Below, one piece after another: positions 1 through 7,981 of a stretch of 64,000 nucleotides of DNA (the first letter of the stretch is position 1; every line of letters begins with the position of its first letter). The notes beneath the pieces were generated by a model. It was given only the letters and a program-made list of their open reading frames with translations, was not told where the DNA came from and did no database searches. The position numbers and the translations under genes were made by a program. The DNA comes from JAJPKK01 sp963802745 (GTDB lineage: Bacteria > Pseudomonadota > Alphaproteobacteria > Rhizobiales > Xanthobacteraceae): contig CAWDKL010000056.1 in assembly GCA_963802745.1 (NCBI GenBank), positions 219,870 through 283,869 on the forward strand, in the 5' to 3' direction.

Positions 1-16
1 CCCTTCGAGCGCGATC

Positions 17-475
17 ATGCGAGCCGGTGGATTTCTCGGGCTCTGGCTTGTGCTCGCCGGCCCCGATACCGCGGATCTTCCCATCGGGATCTTTGCCGCG
101 GCGGCGGCGACGTGGGCCAGCCTTTGGTTGCTGCCGCCTGGGCAGTCGCGGCTGTCGCCGCCGGGGCTGGCGGCTGCGGTGCTGCGCACGCTGGGCCAAT
201 CCGTCGTGGCGGGAATCGATATTGCGCTCCGTGCCCTCGACCCGAGGCTGCCATTGCGGCCCGGCTTTGTGGTCTACCCGGCGCGCCTGCCTCCCGGTCC
301 GGCCCGCAACGTATTCTGCGTTTTGGCGAGCCTCGCGCCCGGAACACTGCCGGCCGGCATGGATGCGGACGGCGCCATCATGGTGCATTGCCTCGATTCC
401 GGCCAGCCGGTAGCGGCGCAATTGGCCGCGGAGGAACAGCTTTTGTGCGACGGCGGCTATGGAGGGTCCGATTGA
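17..475 (+). CDS. mrpE: Na+/H+ antiporter subunit E (MrpE/MnhE)
   Basis: Small membrane subunit of the multisubunit Mrp-type cation/proton antiporter, 152 residues. Two hydrophobic segments lie in the first 60 residues, followed by a soluble tail with the family pattern GFVVYPARL and, later, a conserved 'GTLPAGMDADGAIMVHCLD'-like stretch, which matches MnhE. It is the first gene visible; the operon may begin outside the window. Its TGA stop is shared with the TTG start of the next gene, a sign of translational coupling. The start at the first ATG after the window edge is reasonable, but an upstream start cannot be excluded. Confidence 0.85.
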   Translation: MRAGGFLGLWLVLAGPDTADLPIGIFAAAAATWASLWLLPPGQSRLSPPGLAAAVLRTLGQSVVAGIDIALRALDPRLPLRPGFVVYPARLPPGPARNVFCVLASLAPGTLPAGMDADGAIMVHCLDSGQPVAAQLAAEEQLLCDGGYGGSD

Positions 476-759
476 ATGAATTTCTCGTCCTCGCTTCCGG
501 CTTTGTCCTGGCGACGGTGGCGCTCGGCTTCATCCGCATTCTGCGCGGCCCGGAGGTCGTCGACCGCATGATGGCGGCACAGCTGTTCGGGACCGGCGGC
601 ATTGCGGCGCTGCTGCTGCGGGCGGCGGCGACCGAGTCCTGGGAATTGATCGATATCGCCTTGATCCTCGCTTTGCTCGCGGCGTTTGCCTCGGTCGGCT
701 TCGTGCTCGCCGGCTCGCGCGCGGAGGATGGCGATCCCGAAATCGTGGAGCGCTCATGA
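472..759 (+). CDS. mrpF: Na+/H+ antiporter subunit F (MrpF/MnhF)
   Basis: About 95 residues, three membrane helices. The motif RILRGPEVVDRMMAAQL is the signature of MrpF/MbhB (R-x-x-x-GP-x-x-x-DR-x-x-A). I placed the start at a TTG (472) that overlaps the mrpE stop. It has no ATG in a suitable place, and the reading frame further upstream is only a shadow of mrpE. It ends 13 bases before mrpG. It forms part of the membrane arm together with E and G. Confidence 0.85.
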   Translation: MNEFLVLASGFVLATVALGFIRILRGPEVVDRMMAAQLFGTGGIAALLLRAAATESWELIDIALILALLAAFASVGFVLAGSRAEDGDPEIVERS

Positions 760-772
760 GCGCGCGGCGGCC

Positions 773-1067
773 ATGAAACTCCTGTCGGACATCCTCACCG
801 TTCTGGCGGTCGGCGGCGGCTTGTTTTTCTTCTTTGCCGGCACGGTCGGACTGCTGCGGTTTCCCGATCCGTTGAGCCGGCTGCACGCGCTCACCAAGGC
901 CGACAATCTCGGCCTCGGCCTGGTGGTGCTGGGCCTGCTGCCGCGCGCCGGTGGATCGCTCGCCGCGCTGAAATTGGTGGCGGTTTGGTCTGCTCGTTCA
1001 GCTGGCGGGGACCACCGTCGCGCAGTTGATCGCGCGTGAGGCACGGCGCGGCGGATTGCCGACATGA
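773..1067 (+). pseudogene. mrpG: Na+/H+ antiporter subunit G (MrpG), frameshifted by one inserted base
   Basis: The first 72 codons encode a normal MrpG with the motif GLLRFPDPLSRLHALTKAD. After AALKLVAVW the frame loses all similarity and runs to a stop at 1039. If one base near 989 (T in GTTTGGTCTGCTC) is dropped, the protein continues WLLVQLAGTTVAQLIAR, the expected MrpG ending, and stops at 1065-1067. That stop overlaps the next ATG (1064) as ATGA, like other junctions in the operon. The repaired gene has 97 codons, the family length. Either the subunit is truncated or the base is a sequence error. Confidence 0.85.
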
Positions 1068-1591
1068 CGGCCGATGCCGCGGTTGCCTTTGGCCTGGCCG
1101 TGCTGGTCGCGGGTGGGGCGCTTTGGACGGTGGCGGCACGCGCCTCGTTCGCGGCGGTCGTCGGGTTCGTCGCCTTCGGGCTGCTCGCGGCACTCGTCTG
1201 GGTCGGCCTCGGCGCCCCCGACATCGCCATGACGGAGACGGCGATCGGCAGCGGTTTGACCGGGACGCTGTTACTCGGCGCCGCCGCGCGCCTGAAGCCG
1301 AGCGAGGCCGCCGGTGAGGTAGAACATCCCGATTTGGGGGTTCGGATCGCCGCCGCGGCTCTCGCCACAACGATAGCGATAGCTCTGGCGGCCGCCGTGC
1401 TGCTGCTCCCCGACCCTGCCCCCACGCTGGCACCCGAGGCGGCGCGGAATGCTGGGGCGACCGGTCTTGGTAATCCGGTCACCAATGTGCTGATGGCGTT
1501 CCGCGCCATGGATACGCTGCTCGAGAAAGTCGTGCTGTTGCTGGCGCTGGTCGGCGTCTGGTCGCTCGCGCCCGATCAGCGCGTGGGGTAA
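1064..1591 (+). CDS. DUF4040 / MbhD-MbhE-like antiporter subunit (MrpA C-terminal domain)
   Basis: 175 residues, several membrane helices. The first half carries VWVGLGAPDIAMTETAIG, the DUF4040 (MbhD) signature normally found at the C-terminus of MrpA. The second half carries NPVTNVLMAFRAMDTLLEK, the MbhE-like motif before the last helix (N-V-x-x-x-FR-x-x-DTL). It is therefore a stand-alone version of the MrpA tail, as in archaeal Mbh/Mbx clusters and in split bacterial Mrp operons, where it is often labelled subunit B. The ATG overlaps the repaired mrpG stop. It is followed after 13 bases by the true MnhB domain gene. Confidence 0.8.
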   Translation: MTADAAVAFGLAVLVAGGALWTVAARASFAAVVGFVAFGLLAALVWVGLGAPDIAMTETAIGSGLTGTLLLGAAARLKPSEAAGEVEHPDLGVRIAAAALATTIAIALAAAVLLLPDPAPTLAPEAARNAGATGLGNPVTNVLMAFRAMDTLLEKVVLLLALVGVWSLAPDQRVG

Positions 1592-1604
1592 CCGCCCACG
1601 CATC

Positions 1605-2012
1605 ATGCGGCGCGTCGATCCGGACGGCACCTTGGCGTTCCTGGCGCGGCTGCTGCCGCCGGTCGGAATCGTGGTCGGAGTTTACCTGCTATGGGAGGGT
1701 GCCGATCATCCCGGCGGCGCCTTCCAGGGCGGCACCGTGCTGGCCGCGATGTGGCTGCTGGTGATGATGGCAGCCCTTGCGGAAGCGCCGCCGATCGGCT
1801 CGCGCCGGCTGCGATCGATGCTGATCGCCGGACCGGCGGTGTTTCTCCTGGTCGGGCTTGCGGGCCTTTGGTTCTTCGACGCCTTCCTGGCCTATCCGGT
1901 CGCGTATGCGAAGCCACTCATTCTGGCGATCGAGTTCGCCATGACGCTGACCATCACGGTGACGCTCGGCCTCCTGGTGGCGGGTCCGCCGCAACCCGAG
2001 CGCATGGGATGA
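1605..2012 (+). CDS. mrpB: Na+/H+ antiporter subunit B (MnhB domain)
   Basis: 135 residues, four predicted membrane helices. The motif LLWEGADHPGGAFQGGTV (G-x-x-x-PGGGFQ-GG class) is the MnhB/MrpB hallmark. It sits between the DUF4040 gene and mrpC, and its TGA stop overlaps the mrpC ATG (ATGA at 2009-2012). The ATG start at 1605 lies 13 bases after the previous stop. Confidence 0.9.
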   Translation: MRRVDPDGTLAFLARLLPPVGIVVGVYLLWEGADHPGGAFQGGTVLAAMWLLVMMAALAEAPPIGSRRLRSMLIAGPAVFLLVGLAGLWFFDAFLAYPVAYAKPLILAIEFAMTLTITVTLGLLVAGPPQPERMG

Positions 2013-2353
2013 ACGCCGCGACGGCATTCGCCCTGTGCGGCGCGGTCGCGGTGGGGCTCGGCCTTTACGGCCTGATCACACATCCGCTGCCGCTGCGCAA
2101 AATCCTCAGCTTCAATGTGCTTGGTGCCGGCGTGTTTTTGCTGTTCGGCGTCGTTGCCCGCCGCGGCGCCGCCGCCGGCTTTGGCGGCGATCCGGTGCCG
2201 CAGGCCCTCGTCATCACCGGCCTCGTAGTGGCGTTCGCGGCGACCGCGTTGGCGGTCGCGCTGCTGTTGCGGTTGCACCAGGTGTCGGGGGTCGCGACGC
2301 TCGGCGATGACAGCGCGGACGCCGGGGCCGGTCAGGACGCTCCCGCGCCATGA
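2009..2353 (+). CDS. mrpC: Na+/H+ antiporter subunit C (MrpC, NuoK-like)
   Basis: 114 residues with three membrane helices, homologous to NuoK of complex I. Visible marks are GLYGLITHPLPLRKILSFNVLGAGVFLLF and the third-helix pattern PVPQALVITGLVVAFAATAL, which is the conserved D/PALVLTAIVI region of MrpC. The ATG overlaps the mrpB stop, and its own stop overlaps the mrpD start (ATGA at 2350-2353). The C-terminal 20 residues are hydrophilic and variable. Confidence 0.9.
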   Translation: MNAATAFALCGAVAVGLGLYGLITHPLPLRKILSFNVLGAGVFLLFGVVARRGAAAGFGGDPVPQALVITGLVVAFAATALAVALLLRLHQVSGVATLGDDSADAGAGQDAPAP

Positions 2354-4131
2354 CCGGTCAGCCGGCCTCGGCACTTGACAGTTCGACGGCCGGCGGATTC
2401 CTGCTGGTGATGGCGCTCGTCGTCCCGGCCGCCGGCACGCTGATTGCCTTCGCTCGCGGAGGCCGCTGGGCCGAGCGGGTTGTGCTGGCAACCATGGTAC
2501 TGGGTTTCGCCACCGCCGTGGCGGTGTTCGTGGTGCTGGGCCGAACGGAGCGTCCACTGTCCTACCTCCTCGGCGGCTGGGCACCGCCGCTCGGCGTGGC
2601 GCTGCGCGCCGACGGACTTTCCGCCGTCATGATGATGACGACGGCGGTGGTGATGAGCGCCATCGGGGTCTTTGCCCGCGCGGATTTTTTCACACCGTCG
2701 GGTTCGGACGAGGCCCGCGCGCCATTCACGTTCTGGGTGCTGCTGCTGGCCGTCTGGGCCGCGCTGAATACGGTCTTCCTGGCCGGCGACCTGTTTACGC
2801 TCTACGTTGCGCTGGAACTCTTGACCTTCGCGGCCGTGCCACTGGTTTGCCTCGATGGCCGGGGCGAAACCCTGCGGGCGGCGCTGCGCTATCTGCTGTT
2901 CGCGCTCGCCGGCTCCGTGCTTTATCTGGTCGGGACCGCACTCCTTTACGGCATGTACGGCACGCTCGACATCGTGCTGCTGTCGCAGCGGGTCGGCCCC
3001 GTGCCGCCGACCTTGATCGCCGCGGCGCTGATGACGATCGGACTGGTGGCGAAGAGCGCGCTGTTTCCGCTGCATCTGTGGCTGCCGCCGGCGCACGCGG
3101 GTGCACCCGCAGCGGCCAGCGCCGTGCTGTCGGCGCTGGTCGTGAAGGGCTCGTTCTTTATCGTGGTGCGATTGTGGTTCGACGCGATGCCGGGCGTCGC
3201 CACTCCGGCAGCCATGCAATTGCCGGCGGCCATGGGTGCTGCCGCGATTGTCGTCGGCAGCATCGTGGCGCTGCGCCAGCAGCGGCTGAAGCTGCTCATC
3301 GCCTATTCGACGCTGGCGCAGATCGGCTATCTGTTCCTGATGTTTCCGCTCGCTTTCGATCCCGTCGCGGGGCGCATGCAGAGCGGCGCCGCGTTGGCAG
3401 GCGGCATCCTCCAGGCGATGTCGCACGCGACCGCGAAGGCCGCGATGTTCCTCGCCGCCGGCCTGGTTTATGCGGCGCTGGGGCACGACCGGATCGCCGG
3501 ACTTGGCGGAGTCGCGCGCGCCCTGCCGGTGACGGTCGCGGCGTTCGCACTCGGCGGGATTGCGCTGATCGGGCTGCCGGCGAGCGGCACCTATTTGGCG
3601 AAGACCTTGTTGCTGCAAGCGGCGGCGCAGACGGCGCAGCCGTGGTGGGATGCGGTGATCCAGGCCGGTGGGATATTGACCGGCAGCTACGTGCTGCTGG
3701 TGCTCGCCCACATGGTGGCGCCTGGGGATGCCTCAATTCCGTTGCGTCGCGCCGTTTCGCGCAGCCAGGAGATCGCGGCGCTTTTTCTGGCGCTGTGTTC
3801 GCTGCTGCTCGGACTGGTGCCGTGGCAGCCCTATTTCGCAGGTTCCCCGGATTTGGCGCCGGTTCCGCTCACGGTCAAATCGCTTTCGTCGTTGCTGTGG
3901 CCGATCCTGGGCGGCGGATTGCTGGCAATGCTGCTGGGGTATTGGGGGGTTCAATGGTCCGGCGCGCCTCGGAGTGTAGCGGCCACGGTACGAGCGACCC
4001 GGCGCCTGGCGCTTGCCGCGGCGGCGCGCGTCGTTGGAACCGATGCCCTCTTGCGACAGTGGGCAGTGGCGGGCGTATCGCTGTTGTCGCTCGCCGTGGC
4101 TCTGGGGGCGATGCTTTTTGCCGGCCGTTAA
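2350..4131 (+). CDS. mrpD: Na+/H+ antiporter subunit D (MrpD, NuoL/M/N family)
   Basis: 593 residues with about 14 or more membrane helices. It is the antiporter-like, proton-translocating subunit. It shows the Proton_antipo_M core: LYVALELLTFAAVPLV, then KSALFPLHLWLPPAHAGAP with the key lysine and histidine, then LIAYSTLAQIGYLF. It is the last gene of the cluster. No full-length MrpA is present in the window, so D is the only NuoL-type subunit seen here. The family is usually about 500 residues; the extra length is a C-terminal tail with another helix. Confidence 0.9.
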   Translation: MTGQPASALDSSTAGGFLLVMALVVPAAGTLIAFARGGRWAERVVLATMVLGFATAVAVFVVLGRTERPLSYLLGGWAPPLGVALRADGLSAVMMMTTAVVMSAIGVFARADFFTPSGSDEARAPFTFWVLLLAVWAALNTVFLAGDLFTLYVALELLTFAAVPLVCLDGRGETLRAALRYLLFALAGSVLYLVGTALLYGMYGTLDIVLLSQRVGPVPPTLIAAALMTIGLVAKSALFPLHLWLPPAHAGAPAAASAVLSALVVKGSFFIVVRLWFDAMPGVATPAAMQLPAAMGAAAIVVGSIVALRQQRLKLLIAYSTLAQIGYLFLMFPLAFDPVAGRMQSGAALAGGILQAMSHATAKAAMFLAAGLVYAALGHDRIAGLGGVARALPVTVAAFALGGIALIGLPASGTYLAKTLLLQAAAQTAQPWWDAVIQAGGILTGSYVLLVLAHMVAPGDASIPLRRAVSRSQEIAALFLALCSLLLGLVPWQPYFAGSPDLAPVPLTVKSLSSLLWPILGGGLLAMLLGYWGVQWSGAPRSVAATVRATRRLALAAAARVVGTDALLRQWAVAGVSLLSLAVALGAMLFAGR

Positions 4132-4434
4132 GCGGAAAACGAAAGCAACACACGTACCCCATCAATTCGACGCAGGGTCATGGCCACGAGGCATGCGGTT
4201 CCCTCCCGCCCGCGCCCGAATGGCTCATGATGGTATTTATCGGCACGCTTCTGTTCTCCGGCCCTTCAGTCAAAGCCGACTATCCGACCGTGCCGACGCG
4301 CGCTTGATGCTCATTTTAACTGCTGGTTTGGGTTTTTAAACGGCGGCGCTTGCAACAGTGCGACGTTCCTGCGCGGGTGATTGGTGCGGCCGATTGATCG
4401 AACTTTAAATCGATAGCGGCTCGGGGAGGACGAC
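4132..4434. other. Intergenic region between mrpD and glsA
   Basis: 303 bases without a credible gene. No hairpin terminator with a T-run was found after mrpD. The only clear signal is the GGGGAGGA ribosome-binding site just before the glutaminase ATG at 4435. Confidence 0.6.
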
Positions 4435-5439
4435 ATGGAGATTCGGCCCGCCGACGAGCCCGAAGCCGGATACGACTTCGTCTCGACCGGCCGGTTGCCG
4501 CCGTCCGATCTGGTCAGCGCCCTGGTGGCCGAGGCGCACGATCGCTTCAAGTCCGATAGCGGCGGCAAGAACTCTAGCGTCTATCCGGCGCTCGCCCGCA
4601 TGCCGAGCACGTTGTTCGGCATTTGCATTGCGGGAACGAGCGGCAGCATCTTCGCGGCAGGAGATGCCGACTACGCATTCTCGATCATGAGCGTGTCGAA
4701 GCCGTTCGTGTTCGCGCTGATCTGCCAGGAACTGGGCGCCGGCGCGGTGCGCGAAAAGCTCGGCGTCAATGCCACGGGGTTGGCGTTCAACTCGCTTGCA
4801 GCGATTGAGCAGGGAGCTGGCGGCCGAACCAACCCGATGGTAAATGCCGGCGCCATCGCGACGACGAGCCTCGTTCCCGGCGCGTCCGTCGCGGCGAAAT
4901 GGTCCTTCATCCACGACGGTCTGTCGCGTTTCGCGGGGCGCAAGCTGACGTTGAACGAGGAAGTTTACGCCTCGGCAATACAGACGAATTTCCGCAACCA
5001 CGCCATCGCGCGGCTGCTGCAGAGCTACGGCCGGATTTACTGCGATCCGGCGGAAGCGACCGCGCTCTACACCAGACAATGTTCGCTCAATGTAAACGCC
5101 CGCGACCTCGCGGTGATGGGGGCAACGCTTGCCGACGGCGGCGTCAACCCGCTTACCAAGGAGCGCGTGGTGGATGCGGCCGTCTGTCATTACGCGCTCG
5201 CCGTCATGACCACGGCGGGCCTGTACGAAACCTCCGGCGATTGGCTCTACGAGGTCGGCCTGCCGGGCAAAAGCGGCATCGGCGGCGGGATCGTCGCGGT
5301 TTCGCCGGGCAAGGGCGGATTGGGCACATTCGCCCCGCCGCTCGACAGCGCGGGCAACAGCGTCAAGGGCCAGCTGGTCGCAAAATTCCTGTCCCAGCGG
5401 TTGGGCATGGACCTTTTCGTTTCAAAACCCCAGATTTAA
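4435..5439 (+). CDS. glsA: Glutaminase A
   Basis: 334 residues. Hydrolyses L-glutamine to glutamate and ammonia in the cytoplasm. It belongs to the serine beta-lactamase-like fold. The S-x-x-K catalytic pair is Ser86-Lys89 in IMSVSKPF. Other family marks are GGRTNPMVNAGAIATTSL, the N-R-x-x-A-x-LL-like NFRNHAIARLL, and GLPGKSGIGGGIVAVSPGKGGLGTFAPPLD. The start is supported by GGGGAGGA six bases upstream. It is slightly longer than E. coli YbaS/YneH (about 310) because of an N-terminal extension. It stands alone and is followed by a long gap. Confidence 0.93.
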   Translation: MEIRPADEPEAGYDFVSTGRLPPSDLVSALVAEAHDRFKSDSGGKNSSVYPALARMPSTLFGICIAGTSGSIFAAGDADYAFSIMSVSKPFVFALICQELGAGAVREKLGVNATGLAFNSLAAIEQGAGGRTNPMVNAGAIATTSLVPGASVAAKWSFIHDGLSRFAGRKLTLNEEVYASAIQTNFRNHAIARLLQSYGRIYCDPAEATALYTRQCSLNVNARDLAVMGATLADGGVNPLTKERVVDAAVCHYALAVMTTAGLYETSGDWLYEVGLPGKSGIGGGIVAVSPGKGGLGTFAPPLDSAGNSVKGQLVAKFLSQRLGMDLFVSKPQI

Positions 5440-6297
5440 TTCACGCGCATGATCAGTTTCGCTATCCTTCGGATGCGAATCGGCGGGCGCAGCAATCGCT
5501 CCACCGCTGCGCGGGCGCCTCATGCAGATCCATAGCGCGGCGCGCCGGCTGGCAGACGGCCGGCATCCTTGGCACGCCGTAGAGTCCGCGGCCGAATGAT
5601 GCGTGGCCGGCCGCCATGCCTTCGAGGAGATCGCGGAACGGATGGATTATGCGCGCGGCAGTTGCGTGTCCTCGGAACGCGACCGAGGAAGCGCCGCAGA
5701 CGCGCACAACTCGGCCGACCAAGATGCACGCCATCTTGCGGGGCGAGGTGCATCGGCGACGTGGAGGCTCGAGGCGGACGCTTGATGGACTTTCTTGATG
5801 GGCCGGGTTGCTTCCGGCTTCGATTAGTTGAAGAAGGGATTCCGATGCTGACGGTGCGCACCAGTACAGCATCCGCTGCGCCCAATCGAGCGATTCCTGC
5901 CGAGCCAGCGCGGCCTGTCGAGCGTTGCCTCATTAAGCGATCGGCCGTCCGGTATCAAGAGCTGGCAATGCCCCGAAGCAGATAGTCGAAACTTTGTGGC
6001 CGAGCTTCAGGGTGCCGCTGTCCAGACGAAGCTTGGCGGCATGCTCATCGCCTATGCGGCGCTGTTCTCTCCGCGAGTTGGCGGTATCGTTGCGCGCCTA
6101 TCGGCGACTTCTGATGTTCTGAATCGCCTGGCAGCGATAGGCCGATGCTGGTGCTGCAGTCCTAGCAGGGCGCGCAAGTACCGTCTGACCGGTGCGATTC
6201 TCATGTCGCGCCGAGCGGGATCCGCACGGCTATAGGACTTCGAGCAATACGCGATCGATCATGACGGACATCGACGGATTCATAAGGCGAGTGTCGC
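5440..6297. other. 860-base stretch without a recognisable gene
   Basis: Open frames exist on both strands (for example about 138 codons on each strand around 5520-5985), but they are rich in Arg/Pro/Ser, lack ribosome-binding sites and show no family motif. They look like random open frames of GC-rich DNA. The stretch could be decayed coding sequence; I see nothing that identifies it. Confidence 0.5.
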
Positions 6298-7632
6298 TCA
6301 CCCCGGCAGCGGCTTGCCAAGAGTCTCCGGCAGGAACAGCGCCGCGAGCAGGCTCGCGAGATACACCATGGCGATGGTCATGGCGGCTTGGCTCAAGCCC
6401 CCGGCCTGCGTCGTCAGCCAGCCCGAGAGCAGCGGTCCGAGCCATGCCACCAGGCGCGGGGTGTTGAAAATAAAGCCGGCGGCGGTTGCCCGCATGCGGG
6501 TGGGAAACAGTTCCGGCAGCCAGGCTGCCATCCAGGTGTATTGGCCGGACACGAAGGCGCCGCACAGGCCGGCGCAGACCAGCATCATGGCCGGCGTCTG
6601 CGCCCAATAGAACAGCAGCGGCACGCTCACGAACGCAGCCGCCACGTAGAAGATCGTCACCGGTTTGCGGCCGTAGGCGTCGGCCAGGAAGCCGAATGCC
6701 GCATAGCCGATGACGGCGGTGCCGTTGAGCGCCATGCCGCCATAGCTCGCCCATTCCTGGCCGTTGAGTCCGGCCTTGGCGCCGACCGAGGCCATGTAGG
6801 GCGGGATCCAGGCGCCGATGCCCCAAAAGGCGACGGTGGTGGCAAACGACATCACCAGCGCCAGCAGCACGCGATTGCGGATGTCGGTTTCCGCGAACAG
6901 GCCCGCCACGGTGAAGCGCGCCAGCGCCGCATCCTGGGCGCCCAGCGTGGCACCGCTGCGCTTGCGCGCAAGTGCAGCCTGGCGCTGGTCGTTGACGCGT
7001 TCCCAGCGCTCGGATTCCGGGATGGCGCGGCGTATCCAGATGGTCATCAGTGCCGGCAGCACGCCGAGCAGAAACATATAGCGCCAGGCATCCGGCCCCA
7101 TGGCGCCGATGAACAGCCACGCGAACGAGGCAAGGAAGAAGCCGACGCCGAGCCCGCTCTGCATCAGCCCGACGCCGCGGCCGCGCACCTTATCGGGCCA
7201 AATCTCCGCGACGATCGATGCGCCGGTCACCCATTCGGAGCCGATCGCGAGGCCGACCAGGAAGCGCAGCACCGCGAACGACACCCAGTTCCAGGCAAAT
7301 GCGCTGAGCCCGGTCATCACCGAATAGGCGATGATCGCCAGCATCATGGTGCGCTTGCGGCCGAGATAGTCGGTCAGCACGCCGCCGACCAGGCCGCCGA
7401 TTCCCCAGCCGAGCAGATTCAGCGCAATGATGGTGCCGGCATAGAACGGGATCTGCGCATATTGCGAGGGGTCGAGCAGCTGCCGCAGCGCCGCGCCGAC
7501 CGCCATCACCAGCGCAAAGGCCTCATAGCCGTCGAACATCCAGCCGAGATTGGATGCCAGCAGGGTGTTCCACTGGGCGCGGTCGAGTTGACGGTACCAG
7601 GGGAGATCGGCGGCAATCACGGCCTGCGACAT
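6298..7632 (-). CDS. MFS transporter (sugar/aromatic acid:H+ symporter type)
   Basis: 444 residues and 12 predicted helices. The N-terminus has the NLGWMFDGYEAF pattern (D-G-x-E/D in helix 1) typical of the aromatic acid:H+ and sialic-acid-type symporters. Between helices 2 and 3 lies GGVLTDYLGRKRTM (motif A, G-x-L-x-D-x-x-GR-R/K). The start at 7632 is chosen because GGAGGA lies 9 bases upstream; the frame extends further upstream without coding character. It is divergent from the FAD hydroxylase at 7982, so it may import the hydroxylase's aromatic substrate. That link is inferred from position only. Confidence 0.85.
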   Translation of the reverse strand: MSQAVIAADLPWYRQLDRAQWNTLLASNLGWMFDGYEAFALVMAVGAALRQLLDPSQYAQIPFYAGTIIALNLLGWGIGGLVGGVLTDYLGRKRTMMLAIIAYSVMTGLSAFAWNWVSFAVLRFLVGLAIGSEWVTGASIVAEIWPDKVRGRGVGLMQSGLGVGFFLASFAWLFIGAMGPDAWRYMFLLGVLPALMTIWIRRAIPESERWERVNDQRQAALARKRSGATLGAQDAALARFTVAGLFAETDIRNRVLLALVMSFATTVAFWGIGAWIPPYMASVGAKAGLNGQEWASYGGMALNGTAVIGYAAFGFLADAYGRKPVTIFYVAAAFVSVPLLFYWAQTPAMMLVCAGLCGAFVSGQYTWMAAWLPELFPTRMRATAAGFIFNTPRLVAWLGPLLSGWLTTQAGGLSQAAMTIAMVYLASLLAALFLPETLGKPLPG

Positions 7633-7981
7633 TGGTGCGAGTCCTCCATTTTCGCCTTCTGTTATACGCGATTCCGAAATCCGTGTGCGCCAGAAGCCGC
7701 AGAACCACACTGGCCTGCCGCACCCCGCACCGTTACGGCCCCACTCCCGCGACAATTGGCAATTTTCTCACGCGGGGCGAGCGACGGGCGCGGGCACGGA
7801 GATCGATCCAATGCTTGATCGTTCGGCACCTGAACAGCATGAAGATGCCATGCAACCGTAAATTCAAGCTGCAACCTTGCGCCTAATGAGGGCGTTCACC
7901 TTCAATCGTTGCGGGGTCCGGTGATGAGGGCTTCACCATCAGCAGGAGCAGTGAGACGATAACGCCGACGCGGAGGACACG
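7633..7981. other. Divergent intergenic region
   Basis: 349 bases between two divergent genes. It should hold both promoters. I could not pick out a convincing operator. GGAGGACACG just before 7982 is the ribosome-binding site of the hydroxylase. Confidence 0.5.

Noticed and set aside
973..1000. Programmed ribosomal frameshift in mrpG
   Set aside because: No slippery heptamer or downstream pseudoknot candidate was visible, and other genes in the window show similar one-base insertions.
5462..5985. Open frames of about 136-138 codons on both strands
   Set aside because: They have mutually overlapping shadows, lack ribosome-binding sites and resemble no known family.
6388..7818. A 476-codon open frame on the plus strand opposite the MFS transporter
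   Set aside because: Its composition is the antisense of the transporter (His/Arg/Ala-rich), it has no motif or ribosome-binding site, and the minus-strand protein is clearly an MFS carrier. The same applies to long antisense frames opposite the quinoprotein (10666-12369), the glutamate-synthase-like gene (17350-18945) and others.
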